This document shows positions 12,151-21,056 of a stretch of DNA of 51,018 bases, in pieces (position 1 is the first letter of the stretch; each line of letters opens with the position of its first letter). The translations under genes were made by a program, and so were the position numbers. The notes beneath the pieces are model-generated. The model saw only the letters and a list, made by a program, of their open reading frames with translations, did no database searches and had not been told where the DNA came from. Source of the stretch: Xenoacremonium recifei (taxonomy: Eukaryota; Ascomycota; Sordariomycetes; Hypocreales; Nectriaceae); NCBI GenBank assembly GCA_012184525.1, contig WOFQ01000103.1, forward strand, positions 1-51,018. The letters run 5' to 3'.

Positions 12151-13293
12151 CTAATAGAAGAAGGGAAAGCAAGGAATAAGAGCACCAGCAGCCAGGAGCT
12201 TACAGATCGGATCCAGGTACTCAGTAAACTTAGCAACCTTCATATCCTCCAGATTGATCTTCATGACCTAATTTTTAATTAGTTTTTACATCACTCTCAA
12301 GGCATGATGCAGTGTTTTGAACTTACATAGGTTTGGAAATATCCGGATGTAGCTCCATTAGGATCCCATTTCACTAGACCATATGACCCATGTGTTTCGA
12401 CGATGCAAATGTCCGGATCTAGGAACTCATCCTGATGAAACATTTCACTCTACTTACAGTCAAAATATTAACTAGAAATTGGATTTGTATCAGTCGTACC
12501 TGGTGCCATTCTACTAATGTTCTTCCCATCCATTCTTTTGTAGATTCGAAGAAATTCTCATCAAATAGTCGTTGCATGCCCGCAGGCATGAATGGCAGTT
12601 CCATACTCCGATGGGGTTGAAAAAAATGGCCGTGATTGGGTCCATCGCGATCAGGATCGAAAAAGTCTGGTCTTAGGAAGTAGTCAAAGAGGAAGGATCG
12701 CTGGAATTGACCGTGGCATTTAGCAAATTGCTTAATATTTGATGTGAGAGCTCACTCACGCGCATAGCCTTCTCTTCATCCGTTTTGGGTGGGCTAGGAT
12801 CCGGTACACATTGCCTCGAGGGAGCAACAATGCCCGATTTACCAACATAATTGAACACGGGGAGGTTCATACCCGCAGCCAAGTAATATGCCACAGGGTC
12901 GCTCCATGTCCTCGATAACGTGACTTGACCATCCTGGATGACAACAAGACTGATGTGAGCGCATTCGAACTTTCGACTGACCGAGCTACCCCACGTTACG
13001 TTGGCTTTGGTTGTAGATTCTACCCAGAAGCGCGAAGGGTCTTTGGTTGGATATTTGACCACGTTGTCTCGGGACCAGTTTCTCACAGTGCGCCGGAACC
13101 AATCAAATAGAACGTCTTGCATGGGGCCCTGAAATTTCTTAGGCATTCCAGGAGGTGCATAAGGAAATTCCAATGAGCAATTGGGGGAAAATATGGCAGA
13201 AGATTGATCCTTTTCCCAGTATGGAGCGGACAGAAAACGGTCCAGTGTCTGATCATTTTTTGACCGAATTGCTCCCATACCGTGATCGTTCAT
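12151..13293 (-). CDS. Tandem SnoaL/PhzA-PhzB-like (NTF2-fold) protein
   Basis: Four exons (13293-12760, 12700-12500, 12431-12327, 12267-12151) give 318 residues. Introns are 59, 68 and 59 nt, all GT-AG and all phase 0. The protein is an internal duplication of one small domain. Copy 1 (about residues 15-150) contains DRFLSAPYW, SLEFPYAPPGMPKKFQG, then VTLSRTWSDPVAYYLAAG. Copy 2 (about 178-315) contains FDYFLRPDFFDPDRDG, SMELPFMPAGMQRLFDE and ends YLDPICKLLAAG. This pattern (the -PF/YxPxGMP- loop, then an RxWxDP-like strand) is that of the SnoaL-like NTF2 superfamily, including bacterial PhzA/PhzB of phenazine assembly. The two copies are clearly diverged. Such proteins usually bind or rearrange small aromatic or polyketide intermediates; the actual chemistry here is unknown. 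It sits between two MFS transporters, suggesting a small metabolite locus. No signal peptide is seen. Confidence 0.82.
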
Positions 13294-13973
13294 TTTTTGA
13301 AAAGATTTCCCTGTAGTTCTTGACGATAGGGAAATTAAAAGTCGCGGCAGCGGGTGAGTTAAGAGATAAGCCGAATATGCGCGACGAGTACTTTACCACC
13401 CACACATCAGGCCATGATTGGCTATCATACATTGGCGGCTTGGCTGCGCATGGCGTCCTTCGTCTTACTGGAAAGGGTAATATATCAGGCCTTCTGTGTT
13501 CTGATAGTGGCTTGGTCAATGAAGAGTCCAAAACAGGAGCCTTGCACTCCTTTCTTGATAAGCTGCCGGCGACTCTTTGCCTGGGATTGCCCACATCACG
13601 GGCTTCGGAAGCTAGCCGTCCCACTTCCCGAGATATTATCTTTATCAATCGGGTAGTGGGCGGCTTTGTTTGGTTTGGGACTAGACAACACCTCTTAGTC
13701 TGTACGAATATCAGTACCAACTAGATCATATCAATGCGTGGGGTGTCAGTAGTAGCAAGAGGATCTAGGGCATCGAAATCCTTATCATGCCCATCACTGA
13801 CATTAAAGGATAAATATGCATCGACAGAACAGAAACCTAGCTCCAACATGCATGTGTATGCCCTTGATGAATTGGAAAAGATTTGCCGAGTAATCACACA
13901 ACATACGAATGTATCTATCCTGAGTCGACAATAACCTTGTTGCCACTACGTACCCCAGCTGTTAGTCCTCATC
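13294..13973. other. Divergent intergenic region between the SnoaL-like gene and the MFS gene
   Basis: This 0.68-kb interval separates divergently transcribed genes and should contain both promoters. Open frames on both strands (13253-13720 minus, 13320-13724 plus) overlap each other and have no recognisable protein content. I treat them as chance frames. Confidence 0.5.
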
Positions 13974-15679
13974 ATGGGTGGCGAAAATCCGAGTCCTCCT
14001 CCATCTCTCCATAGGATCTCTACGTCAATTGGCCAGAGTTGGTGGACCAGCATTCCTCATACTCATATTATATTAACTATCAGGGAATAGCTGAGATAGT
14101 CAAGAAGACTACCTTCTCCGAGAGGCATCTTGTTGATGAGGAGGGTCATATCAATCTAATTCCTCAACCATCACCTGACCTTCATGACCCTCTGAACTGG
14201 TCCCCTCGTCAGAAGTGGATCATTATCGTGCTTCTAATTGTTTGGAGTGCTACTGCCCTGACGGTGCAGAGCGTTCTAAATAATTATGAGCCCACGCTCG
14301 AGACCAAGTTTCCAGACCGATCTCTCAGCGACATAAACCTCCTATTGACGCTCATAACACCAATGATTGCACCTGGACAACTTATATTCACGCCTCTTGC
14401 CATCGTTCGGGGCCGTCGCTTCTCCATACTGCTGTCTATCATTGTTCTTGTTGCGTCGACTGTGTGGGGAGCATGTACCTCATCCTACGACTCCCTGCTC
14501 GGGTCTCGAATCGTACAAGGTCTTGCAGGAGGGCCGACAGATGCATTGTGTTTCACCATCGTCCAAGAATTCACTTTCGTGCATGAACGTGGTAGGGTGT
14601 TGGGCGCTATCATGATGGGCCAGCTCGGATTGCAACTTATCTTTTCGATTGTGACCAACTATATGGCCGTGGCGGTAGGTTTCAAGTGGCCCTTTGTTAT
14701 GTTTGCCTGCATCTCTGGGTTCACTTTCATTGGGCTGTATCTTATGATGCCAGACACCCGATACGACCGAGCAGATAACTCCCTGGTCCATGTCATTACT
14801 GTGGAGGACTACCCCAATTTTAGAAAACAACTTATCGATGCTAGTGCTCAAGGCGACCATGCTCGCCGTCAATGTCCAACGTTGGTTAGTCGGATAGATT
14901 GGAGAGGCTTTTTGGATTTCTGGAGGACCATGGGAGAACTCCTGCGCTCTCCCGTAATCTGGTGGATTTCCTGCATCTGCGCTGTCTCAACCGGGTAGGA
15001 ATCCCTTTCAAAAGATCAACGTTTGGCCACTAACATGACCATAACTAGTACACTGATTGCTGCCAGCACCATGTATGCATCTATGTTGGTCTCTCCTCCT
15101 TGGGACTGGTCACCTACGAATGTTGGATTGATTAATATTGGTCCGTCTATCATTACATTGCGTATGTATAGCCCAAGCACACCCTCATACTTTTACTGAC
15201 CCTGCAAAGTCAACTGGGCTATCATGGGCTGGGGAAGCGATAAAGTCCTTCTCTACCTTGCTAGACATAATAATGGCTTTAGTGACGCGAAGCATCGCTT
15301 ATTGCTACTGACTGTGCCAGTGTTGATTGGAATTTCGGCCAACCTTGGCTTCGGGGGACTTAGTGAGGGATACTTCAACCACGCCGATGAGCCTCAGCCA
15401 CACTGGTTCTCTCTTGTTGTCATCCTATCATTGTATTACATGATGTTCGGTGGTATTCTGGAAGTGTCGTTCACATATCTGGCTCACTTAACTGATCCAG
15501 AGAAGTCGCTCGCATCGATGACTTGTGTGGCGGTCATTCGAGATCTTGTGTCTTTTGGTATGAGCTACGGGGTTACGTCATTTTCTGCCAACTGTGGTTA
15601 TCTGGTGAGCTACGGGGTGTACGCTTTGCTGATCGGAATGTTTGGTCTCCTGGCTATACCAGTATATTATTTGACGTAA
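13974..15679 (+). CDS. MFS transporter, DHA1-like (HOL1/polyamine-type fungal clade)
   Basis: The body of the gene is certain: exons ending at 14994, then 15049-15161 and 15210-15679, with introns of 54 and 48 nt. The protein carries EEGHINLIPQPSPDLHDPLN followed by WS and the first transmembrane helix, the usual opening of fungal DHA1/HOL1-like carriers. PLAIVRGRRFSIL is its loop 2-3 motif, and about twelve hydrophobic segments follow. The N-terminus is uncertain because the main frame has no in-frame ATG before the transporter domain. The best model starts at ATG 13974 and splices 14037 to 14091 (weak donor GTTGGT), giving about 516 residues. It is predicted to move small cations or metabolites across the plasma membrane. 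It is divergent from the SnoaL-like gene. Confidence 0.85.
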
Positions 15680-17734
15680 TAAGCACGAGAATTTGATATT
15701 TGGTTATCACTAATTCAAAGTGGAAGTCTTTGCGGTTGGAAAGTCCGGGCCTCAATTTTGCGACCAGCCGAAGTGTTGATGGAAAAAAAGACCACCCTGC
15801 TAAATATTTGACGCCTCCGCGTATAAGCTTTACTTACTTTCCAACTTCAAAGGTGGATACTAGCTACCATGAAGTACTTGCCCTGCATGGTCCATTAGGC
15901 GGACTGGGAAAATGCGCGGGTCCTGTGAGATGAGTCTTCATGTCTCCATGAAAGTTCACTTCGGACTCATGCAAAACCAACCAACCTCTTGACACTCATT
16001 TGACCGCTTGAGCAACTATATGCTGCTAGAACCTGATTCTGAATATTGCGGATCAAGATCCGGACTACTATAGGGTCCGACAGGAGAGACTTGGAATATT
16101 TCCTTATACACTGTCTATCGAGTTGCAAACTCCATGCATATTTCTTAAACTCGATAACTTCGACATCGCCAATCAAGTTTTTAATTAATAAAACAGTTTC
16201 TGTTATCACACATCGAGTGAATGTGTCAGTATTGGTACAGCAACTTTCTTTTCCCTTTAAAACACTGACAGGAGTAAAGGTTCACTGCAGCAACGTAGAT
16301 GATTGTTTGTGTGTGTGACTTAAAATCTATCCTATCATAATATTATGCCGGAACCTACAATAAAGCATGAAGACTAGTCCAGGGATATCCGGAGCTATTG
16401 CTGAAATGATGATTCAGCGACATAGGTGTATAATATGCAGTCAAGGAGCGAACTGGGCTGTGTTATTTGACTATGTAACTCTCCTATTGCTATTTAAGCC
16501 ACGATAGCACCGGATGAGGTTGAACCTTTGCGAGTAATGGGAGCAAGCAAGTCTCTGTCCCTAACTCTAGTAATATTTCTGTCCTATTTGAGACCGTCAC
16601 AATGCCAAGGTGCTTCAATTGGGAGGGAAAGACTTTTAACGGTACCCTCACTGTTAGAGAGGTTGTGATGAGCAATGACGACGAAATTTGTGACTCCCAA
16701 AGCCTCATAACCCCTCACTGGTTATAGTAAGACGTAAGCATTATCCTTCTTTTGTAAGTCCTATATTATGCAGGTAGAGCTTTCTGGTTCTACAAATCAA
16801 GTGCTTGCTTACAGGTTTGGTGATGGCTTAAATTAGTAAGGATGTATATGAACTTGCAGCTCCGGGATATCCTTCTATCAACACCGCATTTAACATCACT
16901 CATCCTAGTCATCTCCTGTAGCGAGACGCAACGCACGCTTACAGCTCAGAGGTAATGGAGATGCTCGATGATTGCTGTAATCTTGCTGCTGTGCACCAAA
17001 CCAAAGTTGGCTAAACACCCCGTCGGACTTTTGGTAGGGTCTGGCCTAGTTTAGTGGTTGACATTATTTTATATTGCCAGACAGAACTCATTTTAACAAG
17101 AAAGGGACCTCATGTTTTGAAATTGACTGCTTCCCTTAACCGTATGTTTTCAGGCGTGATATAACAATGTAGAACTAAAAAGATATATCGACAATATCAT
17201 ATTACAGCTGGTAGCTGCACTACTGCAGTGTTCTCTCAGGTGTCAGGAGCGCTTGTTCAACCGATGTCGAGTCACTTTCTTGAATTTAGTTAGTATCTCT
17301 CCGGTCTTATCCTAATTCTGAAGCGGTCCTCGCGTAGGGCCGAGATGACTTGGACTGTATGCGAAGACCCCGTAGAATCTCTATCGGACCGTATCCGTCT
17401 CCTATGTCTATATTTTGAAATTGCTGCATTTTGAGCGGGACAAGTTGATATTAGGCTTGGGATATGCACTTTGATTTGCCAGTCAAGGTAAATTACCGGG
17501 TGCCACATTGGTTGTGATAATGGTTTGAACAAGCTCCGATAGTAATGTGAGGTAATCATGATTGAATGCCAGCCAGCCTATTAGTAATTGAGTTTCATGG
17601 TGGTTATAGGTTGTTAAATGCCAAATTCCCAAAATGTCTCATGAGTGGATGAATAGGAAGGGGGGGCGACCAAGTTTGAGATTGCTATACTATCTTAATG
17701 TCTGGAAGGTAATCAGAGATTGTCCTCCACGCCC
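15680..17734. other. 2-kb gene-free region
   Basis: No recognisable gene occurs here. Frames are short (up to 90 codons) and lack family features. It separates the 3' end of the MFS gene from the 3' end of the nitrilase gene, so no promoter is required in it. Confidence 0.45.
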
Positions 17735-18808
17735 TTAATCCGTGAGGTGAACAGGAGCAGCCGCCTTGCTTGTGACCTGCAGACTAAGGAGGTCCGGTCG
17801 TGAATAATGCCCGACAACATCAAGGTTCTGCTTAGCCTTAGCTCGGTCTGATAGATCAATCTCCGCATACGCAATGCCCTCAACCCCAGGATCGAGTGGC
17901 TCGCAAAGTTCGGATCCATCGGGTCCATAGATCATCGTGAAACCTCCACCAGGCGTTTTGCCCCACGATCCAAAGCTCATCTCAGATAATCCAGTTTTAG
18001 CCTTGCCTTCGGCCGTCAAGATCTCGGTGCAGGTCATCACAAAGCAGGCGCCCTCCATAGCCATGACCTGTGAGAACTTGTTGCTGGCAGTTCCTGAGAT
18101 GTGGTATGGCCACGGCTGCCCCGCCGGAGGCTCCCAAATCAGTGGCCAGCTTGCGACGTGAATGTCAACATCTTGCGAGTACTGATAGTACCGCAAAAGA
18201 GGTTGCGTGTGCTCCCAGCAGTTGAGACCTCCTATCCTCCCAAACTGAGACTCGACGACACCCTTCAGAGAGTCGGCCTGACTGTCTCCCCAGTAAGCTC
18301 TCTCCACATGTGTGGGCTTGATCTTGCGGCGGTGATGAACGATGGTCCCAGTGGGGTCAATGAAAGACTGCAGAAGTAGCCCCGATTAGAGATATTCAAA
18401 GTCCATATGGATACACTAACCTGAGCAATGTAAATTGTGCCACGATATCGCTCGCTGTAGCCTAGAACAATGAAGACACCAGCTTCACGAACAGCAGTCT
18501 TGATCTGATCCATTTCCTTAGAGTCCATTTCTAGTGAGTTTTCGAAGTACTCGTTCATGAAAGGGACGTTCTCAAAGACCGAGTTTTGCCAGATGCTCCT
18601 TTAGGTAAGGTTAATAGCCTATGGATCCAGTGTATGGGTATGCAACCTACCATGGATATCCAGGGATGAAAACCTCAGGGAACCCGATGACATTGGCACC
18701 ATTGCTGCTGGCTTCTTTGATCAATGCAATGACTTTTTTGACTCCCCCTTGGAGATCATTCCAGACTGGCTCGGCCTGAACAGCAGCGATCTTAATCTTT
18801 GTAGACAT
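17735..18808 (-). CDS. Nitrilase (carbon-nitrogen hydrolase superfamily, branch 1)
   Basis: Three exons (18808-18651, 18598-18421, 18367-17735) give 322 residues, the usual nitrilase length. Introns are 52 and 53 nt. The catalytic triad is visible: Glu45 in FPEVFIPGYPW, Lys127 in HRRKIKPTHVERAYWG and Cys162 in GGLNCWEHTQPL. The enzyme hydrolyses nitriles to the carboxylic acid plus ammonia via a thioimidate at the cysteine; it is expected to be cytosolic and filament-forming. IHVASWP and the C-terminal HYSRPDLLSL segment also fit fungal nitrilases. Cyanide hydratase is a close relative, and sequence alone does not fully exclude cyanide or arylacetonitrile preference. It is divergent from the aldoxime dehydratase gene and shares its 720-bp promoter, so the two probably act consecutively on aldoxime-derived nitriles. 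Confidence 0.93.
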
Positions 18809-19220
18809 GACGACTTTTGTGAATTTTACTGTGTTTGAGAGAAGTGATTTGGGTGGAAATCGAGCATATGAACCGGCATTGATTCCATCTCTTATAGTTT
18901 CAGGAAAGTATCTGTGTTCTTTACCCGGTTTCCGATGGACAAGTCAAGTATACTGATAATCCCTTTCGTCCGTAACCTCACTCACTGGTTTGGAAAGGAT
19001 ATCAGGATACTTATTACCCCGCGTCTATCCGGAATCATGGTTTCCGTTGGCGATCGTCCAGACATGGAAAAGTTGCTTAAAGTGGATGATATGTTCTAGC
19101 TGAGCTTCTATCACGTACTCCGTACACCATTCCCCAGTGCGCGACAGTATCTTTAATCAGACCCATGATTCAGACGAAGGTATCTAACGTGTCTAGCCTA
19201 ACCCGCAAAGGCTAGCGTCT

Positions 19221-19329
19221 GGGTATTTAATATCCAGATAAGAGATGATCCATGGATATTTGATATCCGGCAGCTTATCGGATCGCCTCTTGGGCCCATA
19301 TATTTGACTTTAGGGTATCAAATACCCGG
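19221..19329. promoter_or_regulatory. Three copies of a 15-bp palindromic element, candidate operator
   Basis: Copies are GGGTATTTAATATCC (19221-19235), GGATATTTGATATCC (19254-19268) and GGGTATCAAATACCC (19313-19327). The third, read on the minus strand, is GGGTATTTGATACCC. The consensus is GGRTATTTRATAYCC, with near-inverted half-sites GGRTAT and ATAYCC. Copies 2 and 3 are both followed by GG. Three such sites within 110 bp of a shared promoter is far from chance. A natural candidate binder is the zinc-cluster regulator encoded at 21057-23443, although its usual CGG half-sites appear only marginally (CCGG at the edges). Confidence 0.7.
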
Positions 19330-19454
19330 AAGACATCAGCGAGCGACCGAGAGGTTCGGCATTTGCAATCGGGTCCAGAGGCTGAGAAAGTTGTAATCTT
19401 GATTGGACCACTGGGAAAGAAATGCTGATAATTTGAAGCATACAAGGCGGGAAG

Positions 19455-19477
19455 CCAATGATTGGTTTTGTATATAA
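19455..19477 (+). promoter_or_regulatory. Core promoter of the aldoxime dehydratase gene
   Basis: A CCAAT box (19455-19459) sits back to back with an inverted copy, ATTGG (19461-19465), and is followed by TATATAA (19471-19477). The TATA element ends about 52 bases before the start codon, a normal fungal spacing. Confidence 0.6.
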
Positions 19478-19528
19478 TGAGAAGTTTTTGCACTTAACAT
19501 TTCCCAATCAAGACACATTCACCTCCCC

Positions 19529-20659
19529 ATGAATTCAGCTTCAATAATGCTTCGAGCTCGTTTCCCGTCTGCTAATCACTTCACTGTATCTATTTTCGGA
19601 TGCCAGTATCACGCCGAATCACCAAGTTCAAACAAGGCTGTACTCATTACGAAGTTCGACAATCTTATCAATCATGCGGCTCTTCATGTAGAGCATTTGG
19701 AGCAAAATGACATTCCTTCTAAAATTTGGATGAGTTATTGGTCATCGCCACAGTCTTTCAAACTTTGGTGGGAGGCTCCCGGGACTGAAGCTCTCTGGGC
19801 GTCGCTGCCTGATGATGCTGGGTTTTGGAGAGAGACCATTAGTCTGCCAGCCACAAGAGCGATGTATGAGAGCAATGGAAAGGCGCCATCCGGGTTCGGT
19901 AATTGCGGAGAGCTTGTGCCACTTACAGAGAAGACAGGGTATTGGGGAGCTTACCGCTCTCGGATGACTCCAGACTCCTCGGATGATCATTTTGCATCCC
20001 CACTCTCAGGACTGCCGGAGCCGAGACCCTTCACTGGCAAGATCCGGCGAGGAAGAATGAGAATGGCAAAGTTACCAGATAACCTCTGCTTTGTTGTAGA
20101 AGGCCAAGACTACAGTGCGATGCAGGAACCAGAAAAGGTTTATTGGAGGGATAATTTTGATGATCTCACGAAGCAATGGGTAACCAATGTCGTTACGGCA
20201 GGGTCGCAAAAGGGAATGGTTTCTGCGAGGGCATGCCACGCTTTTGCAGGGGAAAAGAGCCTTGGAACAACAAAAAATTGTGGATCTGGAGATCGAGTTT
20301 CGCAGAATGGGATCTTTCCAGGGCTCGACTATATACGACAAGCTCAGATATTGTTCTGGCTTGACCTCTCCAAGATGGAACACCTTGGCAAATGGGACAA
20401 GGGTCACGTGAAACTCCGGCGCAATTTTATGGCAGCATATGGCCCTGGTGGGCCAGTAGAGGGCGGTGATTTGTTGCTCTGGGTTGACCTGGGCATTTTA
20501 AAAGGAAACGAGATCGATGCCGAGTATATCGGATGCTTTGAAAACACAGGCTTTCTCGCATTTGATGAACACTCAATGTTCGTGAGTGAGAAAGTGGAAA
20601 CTGCAAGATTACCTACTTTTTTTGACAGACCAACTGAGTCAAAGCCTACGGAATGGTGA
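19529..20659 (+). CDS. Aldoxime dehydratase (haem enzyme, OxdA/OxdB family)
   Basis: A single exon encodes 376 residues. The protein matches the aldoxime dehydratase family along its length. ARFPSANHFTVSIFGCQYH near the N-terminus, WMSYWSSPQSFKLWW, the hallmark TGYWGAYRSRM at about residue 145, VVEGQDYSAM at about 190 and the C-terminal ENTGFLAFDEHS are all in family order. These haem proteins dehydrate aldoximes (R-CH=NOH) to nitriles. The start ATG (19529) leaves a short leader; many relatives have a longer proline-rich N-terminus, so this one may be shortened. I cannot place the haem-ligating His with certainty. The segment where I expect a substrate-binding Ser before GQD has Glu here. 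The nitrilase next door would consume its product. No signal peptide is seen; cytosolic location is expected. Confidence 0.88.
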   Translation: MNSASIMLRARFPSANHFTVSIFGCQYHAESPSSNKAVLITKFDNLINHAALHVEHLEQNDIPSKIWMSYWSSPQSFKLWWEAPGTEALWASLPDDAGFWRETISLPATRAMYESNGKAPSGFGNCGELVPLTEKTGYWGAYRSRMTPDSSDDHFASPLSGLPEPRPFTGKIRRGRMRMAKLPDNLCFVVEGQDYSAMQEPEKVYWRDNFDDLTKQWVTNVVTAGSQKGMVSARACHAFAGEKSLGTTKNCGSGDRVSQNGIFPGLDYIRQAQILFWLDLSKMEHLGKWDKGHVKLRRNFMAAYGPGGPVEGGDLLLWVDLGILKGNEIDAEYIGCFENTGFLAFDEHSMFVSEKVETARLPTFFDRPTESKPTEW

Positions 20660-21056
20660 TACGATGCAATCTTTGTTCTGGGAGATGGGATCATTTAGAA
20701 CACCTTTGGCGGGACATGCTTTGAATTGAACAGGAATATCGTCTCTCTTTGATACGGCTTAATGAAGCTCTACTTTGTAGGGACTGAGCGTGATTAGGTC
20801 GGTGGGACTACGTCATTATGCGCACTTGGTGCATGTGGTGGGGCAAGCTCGAGTCATGGTCCTTTGTTCTGGATTCACCCTGGCCAGATAACGACTTCCC
20901 CGCAATCTGCCCCAGGTGATCTTTCTCCACTATAAGAGAGGGATATTCGCGCAGGATCAGATCTCGGCTTGATATGTGAAGTGCTCCCACTCTGGTTACA
21001 TGACCCTCCAATTTTCTGGACCTCAAGAAAGTACAGACGACATATACCCGTACAAA
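20660..21056. other. Intergenic, upstream of the zinc-cluster regulator gene
   Basis: About 0.4 kb holds the dehydratase 3' end and the regulator promoter. An alternative in-frame ATG for the regulator lies at 21000. No full copy of the 15-bp palindrome is present; only a half-like GGGATATTC occurs near 20940. Confidence 0.5.

Larger units (their letters stand above)
18809..19528. promoter_or_regulatory. Bidirectional promoter of the nitrilase and aldoxime dehydratase genes
   Basis: This 720-bp region separates the two divergent start codons. It contains three near-palindromic 15-mers (19221-19329), a perfect TACTCCGTA (19116-19124), and CCAAT/TATA elements on the dehydratase side. No coding frame of interest lies inside. 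Shared use of one intergenic region suggests co-regulation, which is inference. Confidence 0.75.

Noticed and set aside
13253..13724. Overlapping open frames of 134-155 codons on both strands
   Set aside because: They shadow each other, have no recognisable motifs, and the minus-strand one overlaps the start of the SnoaL-like gene.
14480..14872. 130-codon frame antisense to the MFS gene
   Set aside because: A shadow of a clear membrane-transporter exon.
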